Shown piece by piece: positions 1-8,075 of a DNA stretch of 64,000 bases (position 1 is its first letter; the number at the start of each line of letters is the position of its first letter). The notes under the pieces were generated by a model. That model was given only the letters and a program-made list of their open reading frames with translations, had not been told where the DNA came from and did not search any database. Source of the stretch: Leptolyngbya sp. NIES-3755. GTDB taxonomy: Bacteria; Cyanobacteriota; Cyanobacteriia; Leptolyngbyales; Leptolyngbyaceae. The stretch covers positions 124,001-188,000 of the forward strand of contig AP017309.1 in NCBI GenBank assembly GCA_001548435.1, written 5' to 3'. The translations under genes and the position numbers were made by a program.

Positions 1-1
1 G

Positions 2-1885
2 GTTACGCTTCTTGATCCGAAAACTCAACCCAAATTTATCAATGACCTCCCCATTCCTCCCATTATCGATGCAACCAATGGAGGAACGTTTCGTGTCACG
101 ATGCAGCAAGGCTATCAGTGGTTAGGATTGACCGATCCGGGTGCGGATGGAGAATATGGCACCACTGACGATCAGCGGCTGTACACCTCAATCTGGGGCT
201 ATGGCTTGGCAGGGCAAGGACCGACCTTTCCAGGTCCAACCTTCATTGCTCAATCTGGTGTTCCCATCAAAGTTTTCTGGCAGAATCGATTGCCCAAAGG
301 AGATCCCCTACTCCCCGTCGATCCAACGTTGCTCGATTCGGATCAGTTGGAGGCGTTGAGTCAGGGATACATTCCAACCGTCGTTCATCTGCACGGCGGG
401 AACACGGAAGCAGACAGCGATGGCTATCCAGATGCCTGGTTCACGCAAGATTATGCGTATAAGGGAGCCGATTGGGTCAAGAAAAAATATACCTACGGCA
501 ATCAACAGGAAGCCGCAACGCTCTGGTATCACGATCATACCAATGGAATGACGCGATTGAATGTGAATGCCGGACTTGCAGGCGGGTACATTCTGCGCGA
601 TGCCAATGAAAATCGGTTAATCCAGCAGAATGTGTTACCCAGTGGTGCTTATGAACAAGAATTGATGCTTCAGGATCGGATGTTTACATCGGATGGACAA
701 TTCTATATGCCGCCCGACGACAGCGTTCCCGGAGAGCCAGCAAATAGCATTTCACCTGAATTCTTTGGGGATACGATGTTGGTCAATGGCATGGCTTGGC
801 CCCGCTACGATGTGGAACCGCGCAAGTATCGCTTTCAATTGATTAATGGGTCTGATTCCCGTACCTATGTGTTGCAGTTTGATAATCCCAATGAGAAGTT
901 TTACGAAATTGGCAGCGGGCAAGGCTTTCTCGATCATCCACTAGCGCTCGATCGCATTGTGCTTGCTCCGGCGCAAAGATTAGATGTGGTCGTCGATTTT
1001 TCAGACAATCCAATGGGCGATCGACTGACACTCCGCAACTTCGGTTCTGATGAACCGTTTGCTGGATTAGATGATCAAGGAAATCTGAAGGACGATCGCG
1101 CCCCGGCTGACCCAGATACGACTGGACAGATTATGCAGTTTGTCGTCGATAAGCCCTTGTCTGCAACGCCGATCGCGACCCTGGATACACAAAACCTCAT
1201 GACGGCGTTGCGCTCCACTCCGCTAACAACACCAGTCCAAACGGGTCCAACAGAAAGCGTTGTCATGTTCGAGTCAGAGGATCAGTTTGGGCGCGTCCAA
1301 CCTCGAATGGGCAACCTGGAAGCAGGTTCGCTGCTCTGGACTGATCCGATTACCGAACGGGTGGAACTGGGCAAAAACGCCGTTTGGGAGCTTTATAACA
1401 CAACCGCAGATGCTCACGCGATTCATCTTCACTCCGCTGCTTTTGTCATGTTGAATCGCCAATCGTTTACCGGAAATGTGATTGAAGAGGGCGAAGATTC
1501 TCAGGGCGGTAAAAAGCAGTACCTCAGAGATGTTCAGTTGAGTGGTGATCCACAAAACCCTGATGCTTCAGAACAGGGTTGGCAAGATACGGTAATTGTG
1601 AATCCGGGCGAAGTCGTTCGGGTGATCACTCGGAACTATACTAATCCGGGCACTTTTGATTGGCATTGCCATCTGCTTTCCCACCAGGACAACAATATGA
1701 TGCGTCCTTTTGAAGTGGTTGCGCCCTCTGACAATTCAACGAATGGTGAACTCGATCCAGGTATGTACTCAGCCCTGTATAAAGACAATTTGCTCCAGAC
1801 CGCTCAACTGCCCAATTCAACTGGGCAATTGTCAATGCAACAACCCGATCCTCTCTCATCCTCAATGGCAATGTCGCGGTATTAG
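2..1885 (+). CDS. Multicopper oxidase (CotA/bilirubin-oxidase-like), 5' end cut by window edge
   Basis: The frame is open from the first bases of the window, so the start lies further left; 627 codons are visible. All four copper-ligand motifs of three-domain multicopper oxidases are present: HLHG, WYHDH, HAIHLHS and the C-terminal DWHCHLLSHQ, which joins type 1 and type 3 copper ligands. The many acidic linkers and the tail PDNSTNGELD fit a secreted or periplasmic enzyme, but the signal region is not visible. Family members oxidise phenolics, bilirubin, Mn(II) or Cu(I) using O2. Placed beside copper-binding genes, oxidation of Cu(I) to less toxic Cu(II) is a reasonable inference. The exact substrate cannot be read from the sequence. 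Confidence 0.93.
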   Translation, partial: VTLLDPKTQPKFINDLPIPPIIDATNGGTFRVTMQQGYQWLGLTDPGADGEYGTTDDQRLYTSIWGYGLAGQGPTFPGPTFIAQSGVPIKVFWQNRLPKGDPLLPVDPTLLDSDQLEALSQGYIPTVVHLHGGNTEADSDGYPDAWFTQDYAYKGADWVKKKYTYGNQQEAATLWYHDHTNGMTRLNVNAGLAGGYILRDANENRLIQQNVLPSGAYEQELMLQDRMFTSDGQFYMPPDDSVPGEPANSISPEFFGDTMLVNGMAWPRYDVEPRKYRFQLINGSDSRTYVLQFDNPNEKFYEIGSGQGFLDHPLALDRIVLAPAQRLDVVVDFSDNPMGDRLTLRNFGSDEPFAGLDDQGNLKDDRAPADPDTTGQIMQFVVDKPLSATPIATLDTQNLMTALRSTPLTTPVQTGPTESVVMFESEDQFGRVQPRMGNLEAGSLLWTDPITERVELGKNAVWELYNTTADAHAIHLHSAAFVMLNRQSFTGNVIEEGEDSQGGKKQYLRDVQLSGDPQNPDASEQGWQDTVIVNPGEVVRVITRNYTNPGTFDWHCHLLSHQDNNMMRPFEVVAPSDNSTNGELDPGMYSALYKDNLLQTAQLPNSTGQLSMQQPDPLSSSMAMSRY

Positions 1886-1968
1886 GGATAAGTAAAGGAC
1901 GTACAATGAAAAGCAGAGGTGTTTTGGGTAGTTGAGCTTGAACGTTGGCATTGCCTGATTTATCTGAA

Positions 1969-2763
1969 CTACTCAAGCACCTGCTGAATGCGTTGAATCA
2001 AGACAAGGGTTTGCTGGTAACGCTGGCGATCGCCTCGATCGTTAAACAATTGAGCCGCTTTCTGCAAATCTGCTAATGCTGCCTGTTTATTTTTTGTTTT
2101 GAAATACAGCACTCCGCGATTCATAAACGCCTCAGCTAAGCTAGAGTTCTGCATAATTGCTTCTGTATAGTCTGCGATCGCGCCCTCAACATCTTTCAGA
2201 AATGTCCGAGTTTGCCCTCGGTTATAATAGGCATCGACATAATCGGGTTTCAGCTTGATGGCTTGATTCAAATCCATCATCGCTTTTTGAAGATCGCTTA
2301 ATTTAGCATAAACAACGCCGCGACTATTATAGGCATCAGGATAGTTAGGCTTCAATTCAATCGCTCGATTCAAATCAGCAAGTGCTTCTGCGAGATTTCC
2401 AGCGTTAGAGTAGGCTTCTCCCCGGTTGTAGAGGACGATCGCGTTGTTGGGTTCAATTCGCAAGGCTTGCCCATAATCCGCGATCGCGGATTCAAAGTTT
2501 CCTAACTCACGATACGCCAAACCCCGGTTTAAATAAGCCGCAGCGTAGTTTGGATCAGATTGAATCGCCAACGTATAGTCTGCGATCGCGCCCTGATAGT
2601 TGCCTTGTTTAGCTTTCTCCAGTCCTTGATTCAAAAAATTAGCTGCTTTGATCTGAATTACAAACGCAGACCCTGTTTCTAAATGAACAACAGGAGCGAC
2701 CCCAGTCATCAATGCTATTAGCCCAATTGCACTAATGGTTTGATAAGAAAACCGCATAATCAT
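1969..2763 (-). CDS. Secreted TPR-repeat protein
   Basis: This 264-residue protein starts with a hydrophobic signal-like segment (MRFSYQTISAIGLIALMTG) followed by consecutive 34-residue tetratricopeptide repeats, with patterns such as AYLNRGLAYRELGNFESAI and AYNSRGVVYAKL. TPR solenoids bind protein partners; no enzymatic domain is seen. I chose the ATG at 2763 because GAGG precedes it and because the hydrophobic segment then becomes N-terminal; the frame stays open 42 codons further upstream without a better start. It is tail-to-tail with the multicopper oxidase. Its partner and role are unknown. Confidence 0.8.
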   Translation of the reverse strand: MIMRFSYQTISAIGLIALMTGVAPVVHLETGSAFVIQIKAANFLNQGLEKAKQGNYQGAIADYTLAIQSDPNYAAAYLNRGLAYRELGNFESAIADYGQALRIEPNNAIVLYNRGEAYSNAGNLAEALADLNRAIELKPNYPDAYNSRGVVYAKLSDLQKAMMDLNQAIKLKPDYVDAYYNRGQTRTFLKDVEGAIADYTEAIMQNSSLAEAFMNRGVLYFKTKNKQAALADLQKAAQLFNDRGDRQRYQQTLVLIQRIQQVLE

Positions 2764-2863
2764 AGAGAAACCTCGAAAAATTTGCTGTTTGAGTACACCG
2801 TTTGAGGCGAAGCAGCGAAGTTTATTGCTCTTACAGCAAATCATTGCTTCTGTAGAACTATCC

Positions 2864-3140
2864 TCAACTTTGGGATTGCGATCGCGCAAGTTCCTCTCTC
2901 AACGCTCTTTGATCAATTTGAGGTAATAGTGCTGTGTTTAGATTCGGTTCAATTCCATATCCAGCGCTTGTCCAGGTGCTTAAAAGGTGCCGCAACACCT
3001 CGTCGAGCTTACCTTGCCGTAGAAGCTGTGGAACATTTATCTCCCAAGCATCAGAATCACTCAACCAAGCGTAAACTACTTGATCTTGAATTTGGGGTTC
3101 AAAACTGTTTGAGGGAACGTTTGAATTGGCAACTCAATTA
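2864..3140 (-). pseudogene. Remnant of a GH104 lysozyme-like gene (paralogue of the gene at 10729-11472)
   Basis: The translation from SFEPQIQDQVVYAWLSDSD through GKLDEVLRHLLSTWTSAGYGIE aligns closely with the C-terminal third of the intact protein at 10729-11472 (SFEPQAQDAIVYAWLTDHD, TWTSLGYGIE). Upstream the frame meets a stop and the similarity fades. The catalytic N-terminal two thirds and the membrane anchor are absent, so this is a truncated paralogue and not a functional gene. Confidence 0.75.
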
Positions 3141-3153
3141 TTTCTGAAAGCCC

Positions 3154-3170
3154 ATGAAATTGGCATGAAA
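3154..3170 (+). promoter_or_regulatory. Direct repeat ATGAAA-N5-ATGAAA, copy 1 (period 11)
   Basis: ATGAAAT occurs at 3154 and 3165. It matches the spacing of nine other copies in the first 26 kb, but no clear -10 hexamer lies 23-24 bp after the second repeat. It sits about 270 bp upstream of the gene at 3438. Confidence 0.45.
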
Positions 3171-3354
3171 TAGCGCTATGTCTGCGGAGTGAAATTACTC
3201 TGCAACTTAAATTATTCATATAATTTCCTGGTTCTATCACTCCTTCTGGCGTAACTAAGAAATGGAGCAACTTAAATTATTACAATGCCATCCAAGTTAA
3301 ATTTTGTAGTTCAGTAGCTATTACAGAAAGTTAAGATAATCCAGTGAGTAGCAC

Positions 3355-3386
3355 TTGACTCTCCAGTTGGGTAGAGGGTCTAGGAT
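3355..3386 (+). promoter_or_regulatory. MerR-type metal-responsive promoter, copy 1
   Basis: TTGACT (3355-3360) is followed by TAGGAT (3381-3386) with a 20-bp spacer, the overlong spacing typical of MerR-activated promoters. The spacer holds the dyad ACTCTC-N10-GAGGGT (3358-3363 and 3374-3379). The same geometry recurs at 5686-5717 and 19181-19212. It would drive the gene at 3438 and the one after it. Confidence 0.7.
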
Positions 3387-3437
3387 CGTTAGAATTGAAT
3401 ACAATCAAACTGAACTTGCTGATAGGAAGATCGAGTT

Positions 3438-3782
3438 ATGAATGATCCAGATGCCCGAATTTCAAAAGAGCAATTTCCAGAGGTGTTTGCCCTTGCTGCT
3501 CGGCTCCAAGCTCAACATGAGCAGAGCTATTCTCTCACCGAGTTAACTCAGATTGGACAACAGGCACACCTAAAACCGGAGTTCATTGAGCAAGCCGTTC
3601 AGCAACTTCAAGCAAAGCAGTCTCAAGCACAAACCTGGAGACAAATGCTGAAAGCTGGAATCATGAGTGTTGGAATCGTGACCGCATTTTGGGGAATATT
3701 GATCGCTCATACATCTCTTGCTCAAACTGGCTGTGGCTCAATGATGAGTCGATCAATTCAGTCCCTTAACCAAACCCGTTAA
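3438..3782 (+). CDS. Hypothetical single-span membrane protein
   Basis: The product has 114 residues. Residues 1-70 are hydrophilic and helical (EQFPEVFALAARLQAQHEQ, then a Gln-rich stretch), followed by one membrane segment (AGIMSVGIVTAFWGILIAH, about residues 73-92) and a short tail with one Cys. An AGGA motif precedes the ATG. It follows a MerR-type promoter and ends 20 bp before the beta-propeller gene, so the two probably form a metal-induced operon. I do not recognise the family. Confidence 0.7.
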   Translation: MNDPDARISKEQFPEVFALAARLQAQHEQSYSLTELTQIGQQAHLKPEFIEQAVQQLQAKQSQAQTWRQMLKAGIMSVGIVTAFWGILIAHTSLAQTGCGSMMSRSIQSLNQTR

Positions 3783-3802
3783 TCTATACCAGGACTTAGA
3801 CG

Positions 3803-4810
3803 ATGAAGGAACCACAATCAAATCGATCGATGAAATGGATGGGAATTGCTATGATTGCATGCTGTGCAATTCCCATTGCTGGTGCGCTGTTTCTGGGAGG
3901 TGGCTTGGGAGTATTGTTTGGACGATCAACTCAACCGATCCCGAATTCTGCTACGCCTCAAGCCCGGATTACAGCAGTTAATTCAGCCGTGACACTGGAA
4001 CCTGCAAACAACTGGCGCGAAAATAATCATGTGCATGGTCTCAGCGTTGATTCCCAAAATCCGCAAATTATTTACGTCGCAACGCATAACGGATTGTTAA
4101 AGCGTACTGAGACGGGAGAATGGTTTTGGGTTGGCAAGCAACGAGCAGACTATATGGGCTTTACTGCCGATCCAACTAATCCCAACCGCTTCTATGCGAG
4201 TGGGCATCCGCCTACAGGTGGTAATCTAGGATTTCAAATCAGCGAGAATCAAGGCGAATCTTGGACACCTGTTTCTTTACCAGGCGTTGATTTTCATGCA
4301 ATGACGATCGCTCCCAGTAGTCCAACCGTATTTTATGGATTTCCTGCTTCTGGGGCTGAAGGATTACACCTTTCTAGAGATGGCGGTAAAACCTGGACAA
4401 AACCGCGCATGGCAGGTCTAACGGCAATGCCTTTTGATCTCGTTGTTGATCCAAACAATTCGGAGCATGTTTATGCGACGACCCGTACAGGAGTCTACGA
4501 AAGTAGCAATGCGGGTGATGACTGGGTACTAATTCCAAGTACACAAACCGCACCAATACTGGGATTAACACTTCAGAAAAATGATAATGATGTGACGATG
4601 ATTGGCTATCGATTTTTGCAATCCGCACCGGGCTTGTATCAAAGTCAGGATAATGGGAAGAGTTGGGAGAAACTGTGGACAGATACTCAAGGCGTTATTG
4701 TCAAAATTGCTGCTGTGCCTCGTAACCCTAAAATGCTCTACGCTGTCAATGAAAACAATACGGTGTTTCAGTCTCAAGATGGGGGAAGAACTTGGGCGGC
4801 TCTCAGCTAA
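3803..4810 (+). CDS. BNR/Asp-box beta-propeller protein (F510_1955-type)
   Basis: The protein has 335 residues with an N-terminal membrane anchor or signal segment (IAMIACCAIPIAGALFLGGG). It carries at least five Asp-box signatures spaced along the chain: ENQGESW, RDGGKTW, NAGDDW, QDNGKSW and QDGGRTW. The opening HVHGLSVDSQNPQIIYVATH is typical of the F510_1955 group of exported sialidase-fold proteins. These propellers resemble glycosidases or photosystem assembly factors, but no catalytic residues can be assigned here. It shares an operon with the preceding small membrane protein under a MerR-type promoter, so a role in metal handling is inferred from context only. Confidence 0.8.
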   Translation: MKEPQSNRSMKWMGIAMIACCAIPIAGALFLGGGLGVLFGRSTQPIPNSATPQARITAVNSAVTLEPANNWRENNHVHGLSVDSQNPQIIYVATHNGLLKRTETGEWFWVGKQRADYMGFTADPTNPNRFYASGHPPTGGNLGFQISENQGESWTPVSLPGVDFHAMTIAPSSPTVFYGFPASGAEGLHLSRDGGKTWTKPRMAGLTAMPFDLVVDPNNSEHVYATTRTGVYESSNAGDDWVLIPSTQTAPILGLTLQKNDNDVTMIGYRFLQSAPGLYQSQDNGKSWEKLWTDTQGVIVKIAAVPRNPKMLYAVNENNTVFQSQDGGRTWAALS

Positions 4811-4883
4811 CGTAGGATGATTACGCGATCGCGTCGCTCAGATCGTAGCAACTCTTCTCCTTTTAGCTGCTCTAGTCGCGTTA

Positions 4884-4926
4884 CCTCGCGCAATCCAAGC
4901 AATTTATAACGCTAGATTGCACGAGG
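4884..4926. terminator. Hairpin between convergent genes
   Basis: CCTCGCGCAATC (4884-4895) can pair with GATTGCACGAGG (4915-4926), 12 bp with one mismatch. It lies between the convergent genes ending at 4810 and 4958. There is no long T run, so termination is probable but not certain. Confidence 0.5.
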
Positions 4927-4957
4927 TGATTCATTGAGTAGAGAGAAGCTTCTGAGA

Positions 4958-5656
4958 TTACTGGTTATACCAAGCTTTACGCCATTGCTTCATCTGATCG
5001 ATTTCGGCTTGCTGCGAAGATACGATCGCTGTTGCAAGCTTTTGAATTTCAGGACGCTTCGATTTTTGCAGAGCATCGTTTGCCATGTCGATCGCGCTTT
5101 CATGATGTGGAATCATCGCATTGATAAACCGCAAATCAAACTGATCATCGGCTGCACCCAGATCCATGTTCATCATCATGCCATTCATTTGATCCTGTGA
5201 CATTGGCATCATGCTTTTTGTGCCGCTATTCCAAGCCATCGGAGTACTCTCTGCGTTTGCATACCAGGTCTTGCGCCATTGCTGCATTTGAGCGATCTCT
5301 TTGTCTTGGTCGTCGATGATCGATTGAGCCAGCTTTTTGATTTCTGGACGCTTTGATTTCTGGAGCGCTTCTTGTGCCATTTTCACGGCTCCCTGATGGT
5401 GCGGAATCATGGCATCGATAAAGCGCAGATCAAAGTTTGCATCGGCTGGACCTAAATCCATCTTCATCATGCTGCCGTGCTGCATATTGCCGTGATCCAT
5501 TCCAGCCATACCGGACATCGGTGAGCTTGTTGAAGTTGGGCTTTGATTTGCGGTTGAATTTTGAGCGGAGTTCGAGCAGGCTGTAAATCCACCCACTGCC
5601 ACAACTGCACCCAGCGAGAGTCCAAGCAAACCTTTTCTAAACATTGAGCGATTCAT
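4958..5656 (-). CDS. DUF305 lipoprotein with two domains (CopM-like)
   Basis: The 232-residue product has a lipoprotein signal peptide ending in GGFTAC, then a Met/His-rich linker (GMAGMDHGNMQHGSMM) and two tandem DUF305 domains. Each domain has the hallmark FIDAMIPHHQ or FINAMIPHHE motif followed by KRPEI(K/Q)KLA and QMKQWR. DUF305 is the domain of the cyanobacterial periplasmic copper-binding protein CopM. The abundant Met and His suit Cu(I)/Cu(II) binding outside the cytoplasm. I chose the ATG at 5656 because AGG lies just upstream; a second in-frame ATG is at 5671. The promoter is MerR-type. Confidence 0.87.
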   Translation of the reverse strand: MNRSMFRKGLLGLSLGAVVAVGGFTACSNSAQNSTANQSPTSTSSPMSGMAGMDHGNMQHGSMMKMDLGPADANFDLRFIDAMIPHHQGAVKMAQEALQKSKRPEIKKLAQSIIDDQDKEIAQMQQWRKTWYANAESTPMAWNSGTKSMMPMSQDQMNGMMMNMDLGAADDQFDLRFINAMIPHHESAIDMANDALQKSKRPEIQKLATAIVSSQQAEIDQMKQWRKAWYNQ

Positions 5657-5685
5657 ACTTAACCTATTCATTTCGTTTACACTTT

Positions 5686-5717
5686 ATTGTGAACTGTCCA
5701 GTAGAGGGGAGAGTCAA
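5686..5717 (-). promoter_or_regulatory. MerR-type promoter, copy 2
   Basis: Read on the minus strand, TTGACT (5717-5712) is followed 20 bp later by CACAAT (5691-5686). The dyad ACTCTC-N10-GACAGT spans 5714-5693 with the same geometry as copies 1 and 3. It points at the DUF305 lipoprotein gene with a leader of about 20-25 nt. Confidence 0.65.
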
Positions 5718-5799
5718 ATGCAGGAAGCCAATTTTTTGTGAGGATTCCTTGCCACTGACGTAGCGTTAACCGCCCCTTTATTCAAGACAGCATGGAACA

Positions 5800-5816
5800 A
5801 TGAAATCACCATGAAA
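5800..5816 (+). promoter_or_regulatory. Direct repeat ATGAAA-N5-ATGAAA, copy 2
   Basis: ATGAAATC occurs at 5800 and 5811, 124 bp upstream of the flavodoxin gene. The -10 candidate is less clear than in other copies (TGGAAA at 5835, 24 bp after the second repeat; TTAGAA a few bases later). Confidence 0.55.
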
Positions 5817-5939
5817 TCAGACTATGACTTCTGCTGGAAATTAGAAGTCTCTCATTAGAGCGAAGTTGTTGCATCGATCGTGACCTACAACTGATCAAGA
5901 AAGATGTTGATTATGGCAAGCTGAGTCAGAGAGGACGAG

Positions 5940-6455
5940 ATGGCAGAAATAGGATTATTTTACGGAACGCAGACAGGTTATACACAAACGGCTGCGGAAA
6001 CGATTCAGAAAGAATTTGGTGGTGAAGATGTAGTAGGACTGTACGACATTTCGCGGGTAGAACCGAGCGATTTTGAGCAGTACTCAACCCTCATTATTGG
6101 TTGCCCAACTTGGAATGTAGGTCAGCTTCAAGATGATTGGGATAACTTCTTTGATCAGTTGGATGAGATTGATTTCAGTGGCAAGAAGGTTGCTTACTTC
6201 GGTGAGGGCGATCAGGTCGGATACGCCGATTCATTTCAAGATGCACTGGGCATTTTGGAAGAGAAGATTTCTGAGTAAGGCGGTGAAACGATCGGCTACT
6301 GGTCAACGGAGGGGTATGACTTCACCGAATCGAAAGCTGTGCGCGACGAGAAGTTTGTGGGACTTGCTCTCGATGAAGATAATCAATCAGACCTGACCGA
6401 CGATCGCATCAAAACTTGGGTCGCTCAACTCAAACAAGAGCTAGGAATGTCGTAA
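5940..6455 (+). pseudogene. isiB: Flavodoxin interrupted by an in-frame stop
   Basis: The frame encodes a full 170-residue long-chain flavodoxin except for a TAA at 6276-6278. The first part has the FMN phosphate loop YGTQTGYTQTAA and the flavin-stacking region GCPTWNVGQLQDDW and GEGDQVGYADSFQDALG. After the stop the same frame continues as GGETIGYWSTEGYDFTESKAVRDEKFVGLALDEDNQSDL and ends at 6455 with the normal C-terminus. Flavodoxin is a soluble electron carrier that replaces ferredoxin under iron limitation. A single nonsense change (or a sequencing error) explains the break. A copper-box-like repeat lies upstream. Confidence 0.85.
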
Positions 6456-6654
6456 GCTGAATGGTCTCTATTTACGCAATGGAAGGTGAAGAACGAGAAC
6501 AATACGTTCGCTAATATCTCGATTAATTAAGTCTCTTTGATTCGGAAATACCTAAAGAATTTCATCTGGATTTCATTCTTCATTGATAGATTAAAAATTA
6601 TGCATATCGGGCTGTTTCAGGTGCTTGTGCAGCCTTGGTAGCACACCTTTAATT

Positions 6655-6688
6655 GTGACTGAGGTACTGGTAACAGAGTCTCAGTCAC
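6655..6688 (+). terminator. Probable terminator after flavodoxin
   Basis: GTGACTGAG (6655-6663) pairs with CTCAGTCAC (6680-6688), nine perfect pairs, followed by TTTCTTT. It is the main feature of the 520-bp gap between flavodoxin and the epimerase gene. Confidence 0.6.
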
Positions 6689-6823
6689 TTTCTTTAGAAA
6701 CACTAATCTCTACTGAATGCGTCCGCTTCTAGATCAGAGCGCGATCGCAGCTAATCCTGCACATTGCCCACTCAATTCCCTGTCTCCGATACGCTCTCTT
6801 TAAGTAGTTCTAACTACGCAAAA

Positions 6824-6840
6824 TTTCATTGTGATTTCAT
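6824..6840 (-). promoter_or_regulatory. Direct repeat copy 3, minus orientation
   Basis: TTTCAT at 6824-6829 and 6835-6840 is ATGAAA-N5-ATGAAA on the minus strand. TACTTA (6806-6801) lies 23 bp after the second repeat, like the other copies. No minus-strand gene starts within 1 kb downstream, so its target is unclear. Confidence 0.5.
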
Positions 6841-6976
6841 CTTCACGCTTTATGCTGAAATCATAGCCTTCCGCTGAGAAGCATTGCTTGTGTTGTCCAA
6901 TTTACAGGCATTGCTTCTTCTAGTTCGCTGTTTTGTTTAATGAAACTCAAAAGTATAGTTTTTCTGCGATCGACCT

Positions 6977-7906
6977 ATGTATCCGTCTCAATCCTATAGC
7001 AATCAAAAAATTTTAGTCACAGGTGCAACTGGTTTCATTGGTCATCATCTCTGCCAACGGCTTCTTCAGGATGGAGCAGACGTTTATGGCGTGTCTCGAC
7101 TTCAGAGATCGTCGGATGATTCCTCGATCCAGTGGCTACAGGGAGACGTGAGAAGCTTAGACGAAATGCGGCGAGTTTTAGTCAGTGTCAAGCCTGATGT
7201 TGTCTATCACTTAGCAGGTTATGTTTCGGGTTCCCGAAGTCTTGATATCGTGCGATCGACGCTCGAACACAATCTAGTGAGTACGGTGAATCTGCTCACG
7301 CTGATGGCTGAATTAGGAGGACGAAGAATCATCTTGGCAGGCTCACTCGAAGAGCCAGATGCAGGCGACGTTGCTGTTCCTTCTTCACCCTATGCAGCCG
7401 CTAAATGGTCGTGTAGTGCTTATGCACAGATGTTCTACCAACTTTACCAAGTTCCGATCGTCAAAGCGCGAATCTTTATGGTGTACGGTCCAGCCCAGAA
7501 AGATGTGAAAAAGCTGATTCCTTATATGACGCTTTCTCTGCTAAAAGGAGAAGCGCCACAGTTGAGTAGTGGACAGAGACAAATCGATTGGATCTATGTG
7601 GATGACGTGGTTGATGGCTTAGTTGCAGCGGCACAAGCGCCAAATGTAGAAGGAGGTACTTTCGAGCTAGGGACAAGTACGTTGACTCCAATTTCAACGA
7701 TCGCTCAACAATTGACTCAATTGATCGATCCCAGCATTCAGCCTCTGTTTGGAGCATTGCCGGATCGACCGATGGAGCAAGTTCGTGCAGCAAACATTGC
7801 GGATTCGGTATCAAAGCTAGGATGGAAGCCGAAGACCACTCTACAAGACGGATTACTTCAGACCGTGAAGTGGTACTCTGCTCATCGAGATTTGTACTTG
7901 CCCTAA
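6977..7906 (+). CDS. NAD-dependent epimerase/dehydratase (extended SDR)
   Basis: This 309-residue protein has the Rossmann nucleotide loop VTGATGFIGHH near the N-terminus and the catalytic YxxxK (SSPYAAAKWS) at about residues 137-142. It also has the SDR landmarks DVVYHLAG and RIFMVYGP. Extended SDRs of this type epimerise or dehydrate nucleotide sugars in cell-envelope polysaccharide synthesis. The exact sugar cannot be told. The gene stands alone and is not obviously linked to metal handling. The first ATG is used; no strong ribosome binding site precedes it. Confidence 0.87.
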   Translation: MYPSQSYSNQKILVTGATGFIGHHLCQRLLQDGADVYGVSRLQRSSDDSSIQWLQGDVRSLDEMRRVLVSVKPDVVYHLAGYVSGSRSLDIVRSTLEHNLVSTVNLLTLMAELGGRRIILAGSLEEPDAGDVAVPSSPYAAAKWSCSAYAQMFYQLYQVPIVKARIFMVYGPAQKDVKKLIPYMTLSLLKGEAPQLSSGQRQIDWIYVDDVVDGLVAAAQAPNVEGGTFELGTSTLTPISTIAQQLTQLIDPSIQPLFGALPDRPMEQVRAANIADSVSKLGWKPKTTLQDGLLQTVKWYSAHRDLYLP

Positions 7907-7993
7907 TTCAGCATTAAAAGCAAGTCCCTGGCTGAAGTAGTAAACTCAATCCGTTCTGAATACTCTCACAGCCAATTTCTAAATATAAAGTAG

Positions 7994-8024
7994 CTCCTAC
8001 GGTGATTTGAAACGACCGTAGGAG
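7994..8024. terminator. Bidirectional terminator hairpin
   Basis: CTCCTACGGT (7994-8003) and ACCGTAGGAG (8015-8024) form a perfect 10-bp stem with an 11-nt loop, followed by GTTTAAT. It separates the convergent epimerase and multicopper oxidase genes. Confidence 0.75.
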
Positions 8025-8075
8025 TGTTTAATGTGGTGGTGCACTCCGAGTGTTCGGATACATCGATCATTATCT

